From the NCBI GenBank assembly GCA_014378805.1, contig JACMMY010000165.1:1-6672 (forward strand): a DNA stretch of 6,672 nt, given 5' to 3'. Positions 1 through 5,906 of the stretch are shown here, one piece after another. The translations under genes were made by a program, and so were the position numbers. Origin of the DNA: Moraxellaceae bacterium. Lineage in GTDB: Bacteria > Pseudomonadota > Gammaproteobacteria > Pseudomonadales > Moraxellaceae. Position 1 is the stretch's first letter. The number at the start of each line of letters is the position of its first letter. The notes below the pieces were generated by a model. It worked only from the letters and a program-made list of their open reading frames with translations. It ran no database searches and was not told the DNA's origin.

Positions 1-607
1 CACGCGCTGGAAGTTGACTATCAGGTTGTTCAATTCCAAGGACATGTAGACCAAAAGCTTGTGCGGTATGTAATACTGGTTCGCTATCATCAATCATTAA
101 ACTGCGTGATGGCGTGAATGAGTTGGTTTCCTGCATTTCATGCCAAAAATTGATTTGTTCTTTAGCAAAACCGTATTCATGACTGGTAATAATCGTTGTA
201 AAGAAATCGCCAAGACCTGTTTTGTTGAGTTTGATTTCTAATGCTTGTGGGTGCGCGTTGGTTACCAACCATAGTTCTTTGCCGTGAGCTTGCAATGTGC
301 TCAATAAAGCTGGGACGCCTGCACGGAGCGAGATCAGATCACTGTGATGTGCTTTAAGGGCTTGCAAATCTAATTGCAAAGTGTCGCTCCAGTAAGGTAA
401 TGAATACCAATTCAAACAGCCTTCTTGTGTTTTAAACAGTGGTGTTAGATTTTGAGTTGCATGCTCGCGAGAGACTTGCTGTGAGTCTGCCCACGCATCA
501 ATCACGGCTTCGCGCCAAAAGAAATTATCAAATGCGAGGTCGAGTAAGGTGCCATCCATATCGAACATGACAGTATCAATTTTCGTCCAATCAATATTGA
601 TGACCAT
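1..607 (-). CDS. yrfG: HAD-family GMP/IMP nucleotidase YrfG (3' end outside window)
   Basis: Reading leftward from an ATG at 607-605, an open frame of about 202 codons runs off the left edge without a stop. E. coli YrfG has about 222 residues, so roughly 20 are missing. The HAD motifs are in order: DMDGT with catalytic Asp16 and Asp18, followed by LLDLAFDNFFW, which is close to the YrfG signature; motif II LVTN (Thr116); motif III Lys149 in GFAKEQ; and motif IV IDDSEPV (Asp173/Asp174). The cap lies between residues 20 and 95. Proteins of this type are cytosolic Mg-dependent phosphatases acting on purine 5'-nucleotides. The start is supported by an AAAGGAA ribosome site (617-623) 9 nt upstream. 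It is divergent from cysQ; in pseudomonads the two lie in one neighbourhood with nudE, which is not visible here. The family is clear; the substrate is inferred from similarity. Confidence 0.9.
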   Translation of the reverse strand, partial: MVINIDWTKIDTVMFDMDGTLLDLAFDNFFWREAVIDAWADSQQVSREHATQNLTPLFKTQEGCLNWYSLPYWSDTLQLDLQALKAHHSDLISLRAGVPALLSTLQAHGKELWLVTNAHPQALEIKLNKTGLGDFFTTIITSHEYGFAKEQINFWHEMQETNSFTPSRSLMIDDSEPVLHTAQAFGLHVLGIEQPDSQLPAR

Positions 608-637
608 GTTGTAATATTCCTTTATGTGTCGATATGG

Positions 638-667
638 ATTATGCAAAGATACGGCATGCAGATTCAA
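638..667 (-). promoter_or_regulatory. Candidate sigma-70 promoter for yrfG
   Basis: On the minus strand, TTGAAT (662-667) and CATAAT (638-643) are 18 bp apart. They match the -35 and -10 consensus at 4 and 5 of 6 positions. Transcription would begin near 631, about 24 nt before the yrfG ATG and just ahead of its ribosome site. This is a consensus match only. Confidence 0.45.
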
Positions 668-690
668 GACTGTAATCTAAATTTTAGAGA

Positions 691-708
691 AGACTTTATT
701 AAAAGTCT
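691..708. promoter_or_regulatory. Perfect 7-bp inverted repeat between yrfG and cysQ
   Basis: AGACTTT, a 4-base spacer ATTA, then AAAGTCT. The dyad lies 32 bp before the cysQ start and 24 bp upstream of the candidate yrfG -35 box. No T-run follows on either side, so it is not a typical terminator. It could be an operator for one or both divergent genes or a small leader hairpin for cysQ. At this AT content, a chance 7-bp dyad is possible. Confidence 0.3.
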
Positions 709-740
709 GCCAATACGTTTATCTTGGACTGGAAAAATTT

Positions 741-1655
741 ATGAATAAAGAGCCTTTGCAAGTGACCAGTATAAGTTCATTACCCGTATTGGATTTCTCA
801 CAATTACTCCCTGCGATTATCACGATTACTCAGCAGGCAGGAGAGTTACTGACGGTATTTTATAATAATCATTTGCAAAGCTCTATCGACATCGAAACAA
901 AAAATGATGCTTCGCCCGTGACAGCAGCGGATATTGCTGCACATGATTTTATTGAAGCTGCACTGCAAAAATTGACGCCAGATATACCCGTCCTATCCGA
1001 AGAGTCTGCGGATGTCAGTTCTCGTCGTGAATGGCAACGGTTTTGGTTGGTTGATCCGCTGGATGGGACGCGCGAGTTCATCAAAAAAACGGGTGAATTC
1101 ACGGTGAATATTGCCTTAGTTGAGGCAGGTCAGGTCTTGATTGGTCTGATCGGCGTTCCGCTGAAACAGCAAGTTTACGTAGCGAGCAATAATTTATTCT
1201 CGTATAGCCAGCAACCTAAAAAGGCGTATCGTGTTGATGCAGATGGTAGTCAACATCCGCTATTGAAATACTCTATTGAAAGTAAACACTTGAATACCGC
1301 TATGTCGCGCAATTCATCACGGCCACAATATGCAGAATATAAGCAACAGTTGACCGATGCTGGTTTTGAGTTCGATACCATTAATGCGGGCAGCGCATAC
1401 AAATTTTGTTTGATGGTTGATGGAGAGATCGATCTTTATCCACGACTACATCCTACCTCAGAGTGGGATACCGCATCAGGACAATGTTTACTTGAAGTCG
1501 TTGGAGGCGCATTGGTTGATTTAAAGGGGCGACCGTTTATGTATAACCAACGCAATCGGCTATTGAATGGGGGGTTTATTGCGGTGATTGATCGTAATTT
1601 GTTGCCAGCAGTTTTGCCAAAGGCGTTTGTTGCGGAAGAGCATCATTTTAAATAG
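741..1655 (+). CDS. cysQ: 3'(2'),5'-bisphosphate nucleotidase CysQ
   Basis: An inositol-monophosphatase superfamily enzyme of 304 residues that, by family, hydrolyses PAP (and PAPS) to AMP (and APS), clearing the by-product of sulfate assimilation at the cytosolic side of the membrane. The metal-binding motifs are present: KNDASPVTAAD (54-64), LSEES (Glu87/Glu88), the signature VDPLDGTREF (104-113; Asp105, Asp108) and EWDTASG (241-247; Asp243). The stretch AGSAYKFCLMVDGEIDLYPR (216-235) aligns with the CysQ subgroup rather than with SuhB-type inositol phosphatases. E. coli CysQ has 246 residues; this one is longer because of about 25 extra residues at the N-terminus and extra sequence around 150-185. 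The ATG has a GGAAA (731-735) 5 nt upstream; no good internal start precedes the domain. It stands alone on the plus strand, convergent with the DAHP synthase operon. I saw no convincing promoter. Confidence 0.93.
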   Translation: MNKEPLQVTSISSLPVLDFSQLLPAIITITQQAGELLTVFYNNHLQSSIDIETKNDASPVTAADIAAHDFIEAALQKLTPDIPVLSEESADVSSRREWQRFWLVDPLDGTREFIKKTGEFTVNIALVEAGQVLIGLIGVPLKQQVYVASNNLFSYSQQPKKAYRVDADGSQHPLLKYSIESKHLNTAMSRNSSRPQYAEYKQQLTDAGFEFDTINAGSAYKFCLMVDGEIDLYPRLHPTSEWDTASGQCLLEVVGGALVDLKGRPFMYNQRNRLLNGGFIAVIDRNLLPAVLPKAFVAEEHHFK

Positions 1656-1670
1656 TTAACGGCTAATGTT

Positions 1671-1707
1671 AAAAATTTAGGGGTAATCCCTTGTGGTTAC
1701 CCTAAAT
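1671..1707 (-). terminator. Hairpin with T-run, likely terminator of the leftward aroF/aroG operon
   Basis: ATTTAGGGGTAA (1675-1686) pairs with TTACCCTAAAT (1697-1707) around a 10-nt loop, with one bulged G. Read leftward, the stem is followed by TTTTT (1675-1671), as in a Rho-independent terminator. It sits 66 bp past the stop of the phosphatase-like gene. Read rightward from cysQ, 19 bp away, the stem has no T-run, so it is a weaker terminator for that gene. Confidence 0.55.
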
Positions 1708-1759
1708 GAACATCAAAAGCGGGTGATCCAAGTGTAATCCCTAAAGTCAATTTAGGGGT
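1675..1759. repeat. Cluster of four TTTAGGG half-units forming two hairpins
   Basis: Four related units lie within 85 bp: TTTAGGGGTAAT (1676-1687, forward), its near-complement TTACCCTAAA (1697-1706), another reverse unit GTAATCCCTAAA (1734-1745) and a forward TTTAGGGGTGAT (1751-1762). Units 1 and 2 form the terminator stem. Units 3 and 4 form a second stem, ATCCCTAAA (1737-1745) with TTTAGGGGT (1751-1759), around a 5-nt loop with one G-U pair. Units 1 with 3 or 2 with 4 could pair instead. This looks like a short palindromic repeat that was duplicated, at the 3' ends of convergent genes. Confidence 0.5.
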
Positions 1760-1772
1760 GATATTGCCTGAA

Positions 1773-2282
1773 TTAATCCGTTTGGAAATGTCCCTGATAA
1801 TGCTTTTCAAGTTGCTGAATAATGTCAGACCACTCAGCATTCGGCGTCCAAATTTGATCAAGAAAAATCTTTGCATCCACCTCACCCATCATCAAATGAT
1901 GAACTCGATAAATATACATTAGACTGGAAACACGCATGTTGAGTGCGCAGTGTAACCATACTTTTTGTTGATGTAATGATTTAAGTAAGTCTATAACACG
2001 CAAGGCCTGCGTGTATGAAGGGCGGTCAAAAAGTAGCGGCAGATTAATGTAATCCATACCGAGTTCAAGCACACGGCGATCTTCACCAACCAATACATTA
2101 CTTGCATCCGTCAAAGCGAGATTAATAACAACCTTAAATCCCGCTTGAGCGATGAGTGCTAATTCGTCTGAACTCGGTTGTCCTGACGTGACTAGATTTT
2201 CATGCACATATTGAAAAGCCAAAATATGAGACAGTGCAGAATAATCTGGCATTGCTTTCATATTTTGGCTTTCGTTCATCAT
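1773..2282 (-). CDS. Small cysteine-based phosphatase-like protein (PTP/DUF442-like family)
   Basis: A 169-residue cytosolic protein with no signal or membrane segment. The N-terminal part has the pattern LVTSGQPSSDEL (31-41) then AGFKVVINLAL (47-57), typical of small dual-specificity or DUF442-type phosphatase folds. The predicted active-site loop is HCALNMRVSS (111-120), with nucleophile Cys112 and phosphate-binding Arg117. The gap is CX4R, shorter than the CX5R of classical tyrosine phosphatases and like the rhodanese/DUF442 loop. Asp86 in LLFDRPS is a candidate general acid. The C-terminal IWTPNAEWSDII (144-155) is a recurrent motif in this small family as I recall it. Two ATGs are adjacent (2282 and 2279); the AGAG at 2290-2287 suits the second slightly better. 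It follows the DAHP synthase by 21 nt, so is almost surely co-transcribed. The substrate is unknown; a role in aromatic synthesis is only suggested by position. Confidence 0.75.
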   Translation of the reverse strand: MMNESQNMKAMPDYSALSHILAFQYVHENLVTSGQPSSDELALIAQAGFKVVINLALTDASNVLVGEDRRVLELGMDYINLPLLFDRPSYTQALRVIDLLKSLHQQKVWLHCALNMRVSSLMYIYRVHHLMMGEVDAKIFLDQIWTPNAEWSDIIQQLEKHYQGHFQTD

Positions 2283-2303
2283 TTTTCTCTTTTTAGCTCG
2301 CTC

Positions 2304-3401
2304 TTAACGAGTTGGCAGAATACCTTTCAATGCATTGTGCATATCGAGTAGTGCTGTTTCTGTGGTTTCCCAATCAATGCAACCATCAGTGACCGATTGA
2401 CCATAGACCAATTGTGATAAGTCCGCAGGAATATCTTGGCGCCCACCTTTCAGATGACTTTCAACCATCAAACCAACGATTGATTTGTTGCCATCAATGA
2501 TTTGTTCGGTGATGTTTTTCAATACCAATGGTTGTAGGTATGGGTCTTTGTTTGAGTTCGCATGGCTAGCATCAATCATGATTTTGCCGCTGACTTTAGC
2601 TTTAGCCAACGCCGCTTCAACAGATGCAACCGCTGTTGAGTCATAGTTTGGTTTGCCAGCGCCGCCACGTAATACAACGTGTGCGTATGGGTTGCCTTTG
2701 GTGCGAATAACGGCAACTTGACCGTCACCATTTAAGCCCAGAAAACTGTGTCCTGATGCAACCGCTTGCATCGCATTGATTGCAACAGTCATTCCGCCAT
2801 CGGTACCATTTTTGAAGCCAACAGGCGAGGACAAACCAGAAGACATTTCACGGTGCGTTTGGCTTTCAGTGGTACGCGCGCCAATCGCTGACCAGCTAAT
2901 GAGGTCTTGTAAATATTGCGGTGAATTGGGATCAAGCGCTTCAGTTGCGCAAGGTAAACCTTGTTCATTCAACGCAAGCAAAAGTTCGCGACCTTGGCGT
3001 AAGCCTTTTTCAACATTGAATGAATCATTCATGTCTGGATCGTTAATGAGACCTTTCCAGCCCACAGTGGTACGTGGTTTTTCAAAGTACACGCGCATGA
3101 CGAGATACAAAGTATCTTTGACTTGTTCAGCCAGTACTTTTAAGCGGTTTGCGTATTCATGGGCAGCTTTAGGGTCGTGGATTGAGCATGGGCCAATCAC
3201 CACAAATAGACGTGGATCAGAACCATCCAAAATATTACGGATCGTTTTACGACCCGCTAATACGGTTGCTTTCGCTGCAGCTGATAATGGAAGTTCAGCT
3301 TTCAGTTCCGCAGGAGTCACCAGCAGCTCAATCGCGCCAATGTTAATGTCTTCAACTTGTTCATCGAGAGGTGTTGCTTGATTTTCTGCTGCGGTAGACA
3401 C
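2304..3401 (-). CDS. aroF/aroG: Class I 3-deoxy-7-phosphoheptulonate (DAHP) synthase
   Basis: Condenses phosphoenolpyruvate and erythrose 4-phosphate to DAHP, the first step of the shikimate pathway, in the cytosol. In the 365-residue form, the conserved blocks are GPCSIHD (70-76), MRVYFEKPRTTVGWKG (102-117), GARTTESQTHRE (174-185), LRGG (244-247), DASHAN (277-282), VESHLKGG (313-320) and YGQSVTDGCIDWE (333-345). Metal ligands inferred from E. coli AroG are Cys72, His280, Glu314 and Asp339. The block ATEALDPNSPQYL is as in the tyrosine-sensitive AroF of E. coli rather than AroG or AroH, so tyrosine feedback is my guess. The start is a GTG at 3401-3399 with GGTGA 7 nt upstream. The frame stays open to another GTG at 3434 (376 residues), but that one lacks a ribosome site. 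First gene of an operon with the phosphatase-like gene; no clear promoter was found in the gap. Confidence 0.95.
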   Translation of the reverse strand: MSTAAENQATPLDEQVEDINIGAIELLVTPAELKAELPLSAAAKATVLAGRKTIRNILDGSDPRLFVVIGPCSIHDPKAAHEYANRLKVLAEQVKDTLYLVMRVYFEKPRTTVGWKGLINDPDMNDSFNVEKGLRQGRELLLALNEQGLPCATEALDPNSPQYLQDLISWSAIGARTTESQTHREMSSGLSSPVGFKNGTDGGMTVAINAMQAVASGHSFLGLNGDGQVAVIRTKGNPYAHVVLRGGAGKPNYDSTAVASVEAALAKAKVSGKIMIDASHANSNKDPYLQPLVLKNITEQIIDGNKSIVGLMVESHLKGGRQDIPADLSQLVYGQSVTDGCIDWETTETALLDMHNALKGILPTR

Positions 3402-3408
3402 GACGTTT

Positions 3409-3413
3409 TCACC
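3409..3413 (-). promoter_or_regulatory. Ribosome binding site that decides the DAHP synthase start
   Basis: GGTGA on the minus strand matches the GGAGGTGA complement of the 16S 3' end and lies 7 nt before the GTG at 3401. The upstream GTG at 3434 is preceded by AACGGTTA, with no comparable site. The 11 codons between the two GTGs are therefore probably untranslated leader. Confidence 0.6.
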
Positions 3414-3485
3414 AAAATAAATTAATAATTGCACTAACCGTTAAGAATGAGGGCAACTCGAGATCAGTACAAGGCATTATGAATA

Positions 3486-3512
3486 AAAAATCGCTGTAAT
3501 TGAGCGATTTTT
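3486..3512. terminator. Strong bidirectional Rho-independent terminator
   Basis: AAAAATCGCT (3486-3495) and AGCGATTTTT (3503-3512) form a perfect 10-bp stem around a 7-nt loop, with a T-run on both strands. It lies 44 bp past the stop of the leftward TSUP gene, which it should terminate. It also insulates the DAHP synthase operon, so that operon should have its own promoter within 3402-3485. Confidence 0.85.
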
Positions 3513-3556
3513 ATGCAACTAATAAGCTTTTCTTCAAGATTTAGTTGTTGTTTGCG

Positions 3557-4468
3557 TTAGCTCACAACTTTTGGATTGTGAATAATCGCTGCTGGAGGAG
3601 TAGTCGGTGCTGCTTTTGCTTTCACAGGGTTGACTACAAAGTTAATGCCCAGCAACAGGAGAGTGACACCTAACACGCGACGAATTTGATGTTCAGGCAG
3701 TTTTGAGCTGACCAATGTGCCGACAATAATGGCTGGGATTGCCCCAATTAGCAAAAAGGTCAACATATGAAAATCAACATTACCCGTCAATAAATGCCCT
3801 AGGCCTGCAACCAATGTCAACAGAACTGCGTGAACAACGTCTGAGCCAATAATGCGAATCATCGGTAAGTTTGGAAACAAAAGCACCAATGCCATGATGC
3901 CAAACGCACCAGCTCCCACTGAAGACAGGGTAACAAAAACGCCCAAAACTACACCCATGAACACAACCAAGCCTTTGTTCTTCAAAAGTGCTTTTGCTTG
4001 AATAGCTTGAGCTTCGACGCTGTCAGCCTCATGTAAGTGATGGCGTGCTTCTGGTGTCATTCCACGACGTTTAGCAAAGAATTGCTCAATCTGCGCACGG
4101 AACAGAATTGAAATGCCCGTCAGGACCAGCATAAAGCCGAGTACCATCGTGAGTAGTTTTTTGTATTCATTGGCTGAACTGAAAAAATGATGGAGCGCCC
4201 AAGTTGTTCCCAGTGACGCAGGAATACTACCGATCGATAGAAAGATCACGATAGGCCAAACGATATTGAGTTTTCTGGCATGCACGAGCGAGCCGCAGAA
4301 CTTGGAAATCGATGCGTATAACAAGTCTGTACCGATTGCGACTTGAGGTGGAATGCCCATGACACTGATGAGAATCGGCGTCATGAGAGAGCCACCGCCT
4401 ACACCAGTGACGCCAACGCAAAAACCAACAAGGAGTCCAGCAAGGATGAAGTAATAATCTGTAGTCAT
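3557..4468 (-). CDS. TauE/SafE (TSUP) family membrane transporter
   Basis: A 303-residue polytopic inner-membrane protein. Members of this family are linked to export or uptake of small anions, mainly sulfite, sulfonates or related organosulfur compounds. Both halves of the internally duplicated fold carry the glycine-rich signature: GVTGVGGGSLMTP (19-31) and LSSVGAGAFGIMAL (181-194). Hydrophobic segments lie at about 6-25, 29-55, 69-91, 104-124, 166-198, 203-228, 234-253 and 264-281, giving about eight helices. A long charged, His-containing loop (125-165) separates the halves. The C-terminus ends in a proline/alanine-rich tail (283-303). The ATG at 4468 has no good ribosome site (AGTAAAAC only), yet the signature begins soon after, so no later start fits. 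It stands alone, ended by the terminator at 3486-3512. The transported substrate cannot be read from the sequence. Confidence 0.88.
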   Translation of the reverse strand: MTTDYYFILAGLLVGFCVGVTGVGGGSLMTPILISVMGIPPQVAIGTDLLYASISKFCGSLVHARKLNIVWPIVIFLSIGSIPASLGTTWALHHFFSSANEYKKLLTMVLGFMLVLTGISILFRAQIEQFFAKRRGMTPEARHHLHEADSVEAQAIQAKALLKNKGLVVFMGVVLGVFVTLSSVGAGAFGIMALVLLFPNLPMIRIIGSDVVHAVLLTLVAGLGHLLTGNVDFHMLTFLLIGAIPAIIVGTLVSSKLPEHQIRRVLGVTLLLLGINFVVNPVKAKAAPTTPPAAIIHNPKVVS

Positions 4469-4506
4469 ATAAGTTTTACTGATAACTTTAGCGGAAATAT
4501 TGCAAA

Positions 4507-4535
4507 AGGATAGGCGTGTTCGCTTTGCTTTACAA
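4507..4535 (-). promoter_or_regulatory. Candidate sigma-70 promoter for the TSUP gene
   Basis: On the minus strand TTGTAA (4530-4535) and TATCCT (4507-4512) are exactly 17 bp apart, each matching its consensus at 4 of 6 positions. Transcription would start near 4500, leaving a leader of about 32 nt before the ATG at 4468. This is a consensus match only. Confidence 0.4.
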
Positions 4536-4627
4536 TTGATTAAAAATGGATAGCTTATGAATAAAAAATATATGGAAGTACCGACATAGAGCCAATCAGG
4601 TTTTCGAGATTAATCTGCTGCAAAATG

Positions 4628-4655
4628 TTGTGGGCATATGCGTCGATGGTAAACT
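4628..4655 (+). promoter_or_regulatory. Weak candidate promoter for lpxB-rnhB
   Basis: TTGTGG (4628-4633) and TAAACT (4650-4655) are 16 bp apart. The -35 is poor (TTG only) and the -10 matches at 4 of 6. It is the best-placed pair in the gap before lpxB, with a start expected near 4662. In many Gram-negative bacteria lpxB follows lpxD-fabZ-lpxA in one operon; here the opposite-strand neighbour means lpxB needs its own promoter. Confidence 0.25.
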
Positions 4656-4685
4656 AAGCGCTAAATATAAGTTGGATCACGCGGC

Positions 4686-5906
4686 ATGATAGATACGGCT
4701 AAGACGCTGACAATTGGAATGGTTGCGGGTGAGTTATCGGGCGATACCTTGGGTGCTGATCTCATTCGTGAAATAAAAAAAATACATCCTAACGTGAAGT
4801 TCATTGGTATTGGCGGCCCACAAATGCAAGCCGAAGGGCTGACCAGCTTGTATCCGCTTGAGCGCTTATCGCTGTTCGGTTTGTTTGAAGTATTGGGTCG
4901 TTTGCCTGAATTATTCAAAATCCGTGATGGTTTGATTGAGACATTCGGACAAGAAAAAATTGATTTATTTATCGGTGTGGATGCGCCAGATTTTAATTTG
5001 CGGGTTTCCAAACAGCTGAAAGAAAAACAAATCAAAACCGTTCAGTACGTCAGTCCTTCCGTGTGGGCTTGGCGACAAGGGCGCGTAGTTGGGATTCGTG
5101 CTGCGGTTGATATGGTGTTATGCATCCTGCCTTTTGAAGTCGATTTTTATACGAAACATGATGTAAATGCCATCTTTGTGGGTCATCCACTTGCACGCAC
5201 TTTGCCACTGAATCATCAAGTTGCTGATGGAAAACGTGAGCTTGGAATTGACCTGAATCAAACTACAGTGGGTATTTTGCCCGGAAGTCGATCAAGTGAA
5301 GTGGCACAAGTTGGTAGTACGTTATTAGAAAGTGCTGCACGATTATTGAAGCAATTTCCAAATTTACATTTCATGATTCCAGCGGCAAACGGTGCGCGAC
5401 TTGCACAAATCAAAGCGCTTGTTGCTGCACAATCGCCTTCTGTGCAACAAGCGATTGAGGTACTTGAGCCAGAGGAAACTGGAGCACTTGCGGGGAGTAC
5501 AGGAAGACGAGTCATGGCTGCAAGTGACGTTGTGATGTTGGCGTCAGGTACGGCTGCGCTTGAAGCTTTATTACTCGGTCGTCCGATGGTTGTCGTTGGG
5601 CGTGTGCATTGGTTGACGTATTTGTTTGTGCGTTGGATGATTAAGATTCCGTATCTCTCATTACCTAACATTCTCGCAGGTCATATGGTTTCCCCAGAGT
5701 TAATACAATCAAGAGCGACCGTAGACAATGTGGTGACTGAAATGACGCCATTACTCGCGGATCAAACCTTTAGCTCAGGCGCTTGGAAAACCCAGCATGA
5801 TGAACTGTGTAGCATTCATACTCGTCTGCAGAGTGAAAATGTCAGTTCGGCAGCAGCAGCGGTGTTGTCATTATTAGAAAAAGGAAATCTTGATGCCACT
5901 GTTTAG
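4686..5906 (+). CDS. lpxB: Lipid-A-disaccharide synthase LpxB
   Basis: Glycosyltransferase family 19 enzyme joining UDP-2,3-diacylglucosamine and lipid X into the lipid A disaccharide, at the cytosolic face of the inner membrane. It has 406 residues, against 382 in E. coli. Family blocks are in order: VAGELSGDTLGADLIRE (13-29), GIGGPQMQAEG (41-51), GVDAPDFNLRVSK (97-109, with the conserved Asp99), YVSPSVWAWRQGRV (121-134), LPFEVDFY (148-155), FVGHPLA (164-170), ILPGSRSSEV (197-206, Arg202), MLASGTAALEALLLGRPMVV (284-303) and SLPNILAG (325-332). The hydrophobic and basic stretch 307-325 fits the membrane-binding patch. The start matches the family N-terminus, although its ribosome site (TTGGATC, 4672-4678) is modest. 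The closest-matching E. coli region is shorter by several residues around 258-275. It shares a transcript with rnhB. This gene is normally essential or nearly so. Confidence 0.96.
   Translation: MIDTAKTLTIGMVAGELSGDTLGADLIREIKKIHPNVKFIGIGGPQMQAEGLTSLYPLERLSLFGLFEVLGRLPELFKIRDGLIETFGQEKIDLFIGVDAPDFNLRVSKQLKEKQIKTVQYVSPSVWAWRQGRVVGIRAAVDMVLCILPFEVDFYTKHDVNAIFVGHPLARTLPLNHQVADGKRELGIDLNQTTVGILPGSRSSEVAQVGSTLLESAARLLKQFPNLHFMIPAANGARLAQIKALVAAQSPSVQQAIEVLEPEETGALAGSTGRRVMAASDVVMLASGTAALEALLLGRPMVVVGRVHWLTYLFVRWMIKIPYLSLPNILAGHMVSPELIQSRATVDNVVTEMTPLLADQTFSSGAWKTQHDELCSIHTRLQSENVSSAAAAVLSLLEKGNLDATV
5882..5887 (+). promoter_or_regulatory. Ribosome binding site for rnhB inside lpxB
   Basis: AGGAAA within the last codons of lpxB stands 5 nt before the ATG at 5893. 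It favours that ATG over the TTG immediately before it at 5890. Its position inside lpxB implies translation of rnhB is coupled to that of lpxB. Confidence 0.6.

Noticed and set aside
1697..1885. 62-codon minus-strand frame overlapping the end of the phosphatase-like gene
   Set aside because: Its first two-thirds is a shifted reading of the phosphatase-like gene, and its tail reads through the hairpin units. It has no ribosome site or family motif.
2776..3381. 201-codon plus-strand frame opposite DAHP synthase
   Set aside because: It is the antisense of a well-conserved gene; the translation shows no domain, and the sense strand explains the open frame.
3402..3485. Possible attenuator or leader peptide for DAHP synthase
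   Set aside because: There is no Phe, Tyr or Trp codon run, and the only strong hairpin (3486-3512) fits better as the terminator of the TSUP gene.
4557..4589. 10-codon frame MNKKYMEVPT before lpxB, considered as a leader peptide
   Set aside because: There is no run of control codons and no downstream attenuator hairpin, and such short frames are expected by chance.
5258..5671. 137-codon minus-strand frame opposite lpxB
   Set aside because: It lies wholly within lpxB, whose conserved blocks explain the sequence; the Ala/Ser/Thr-rich product has no motif.
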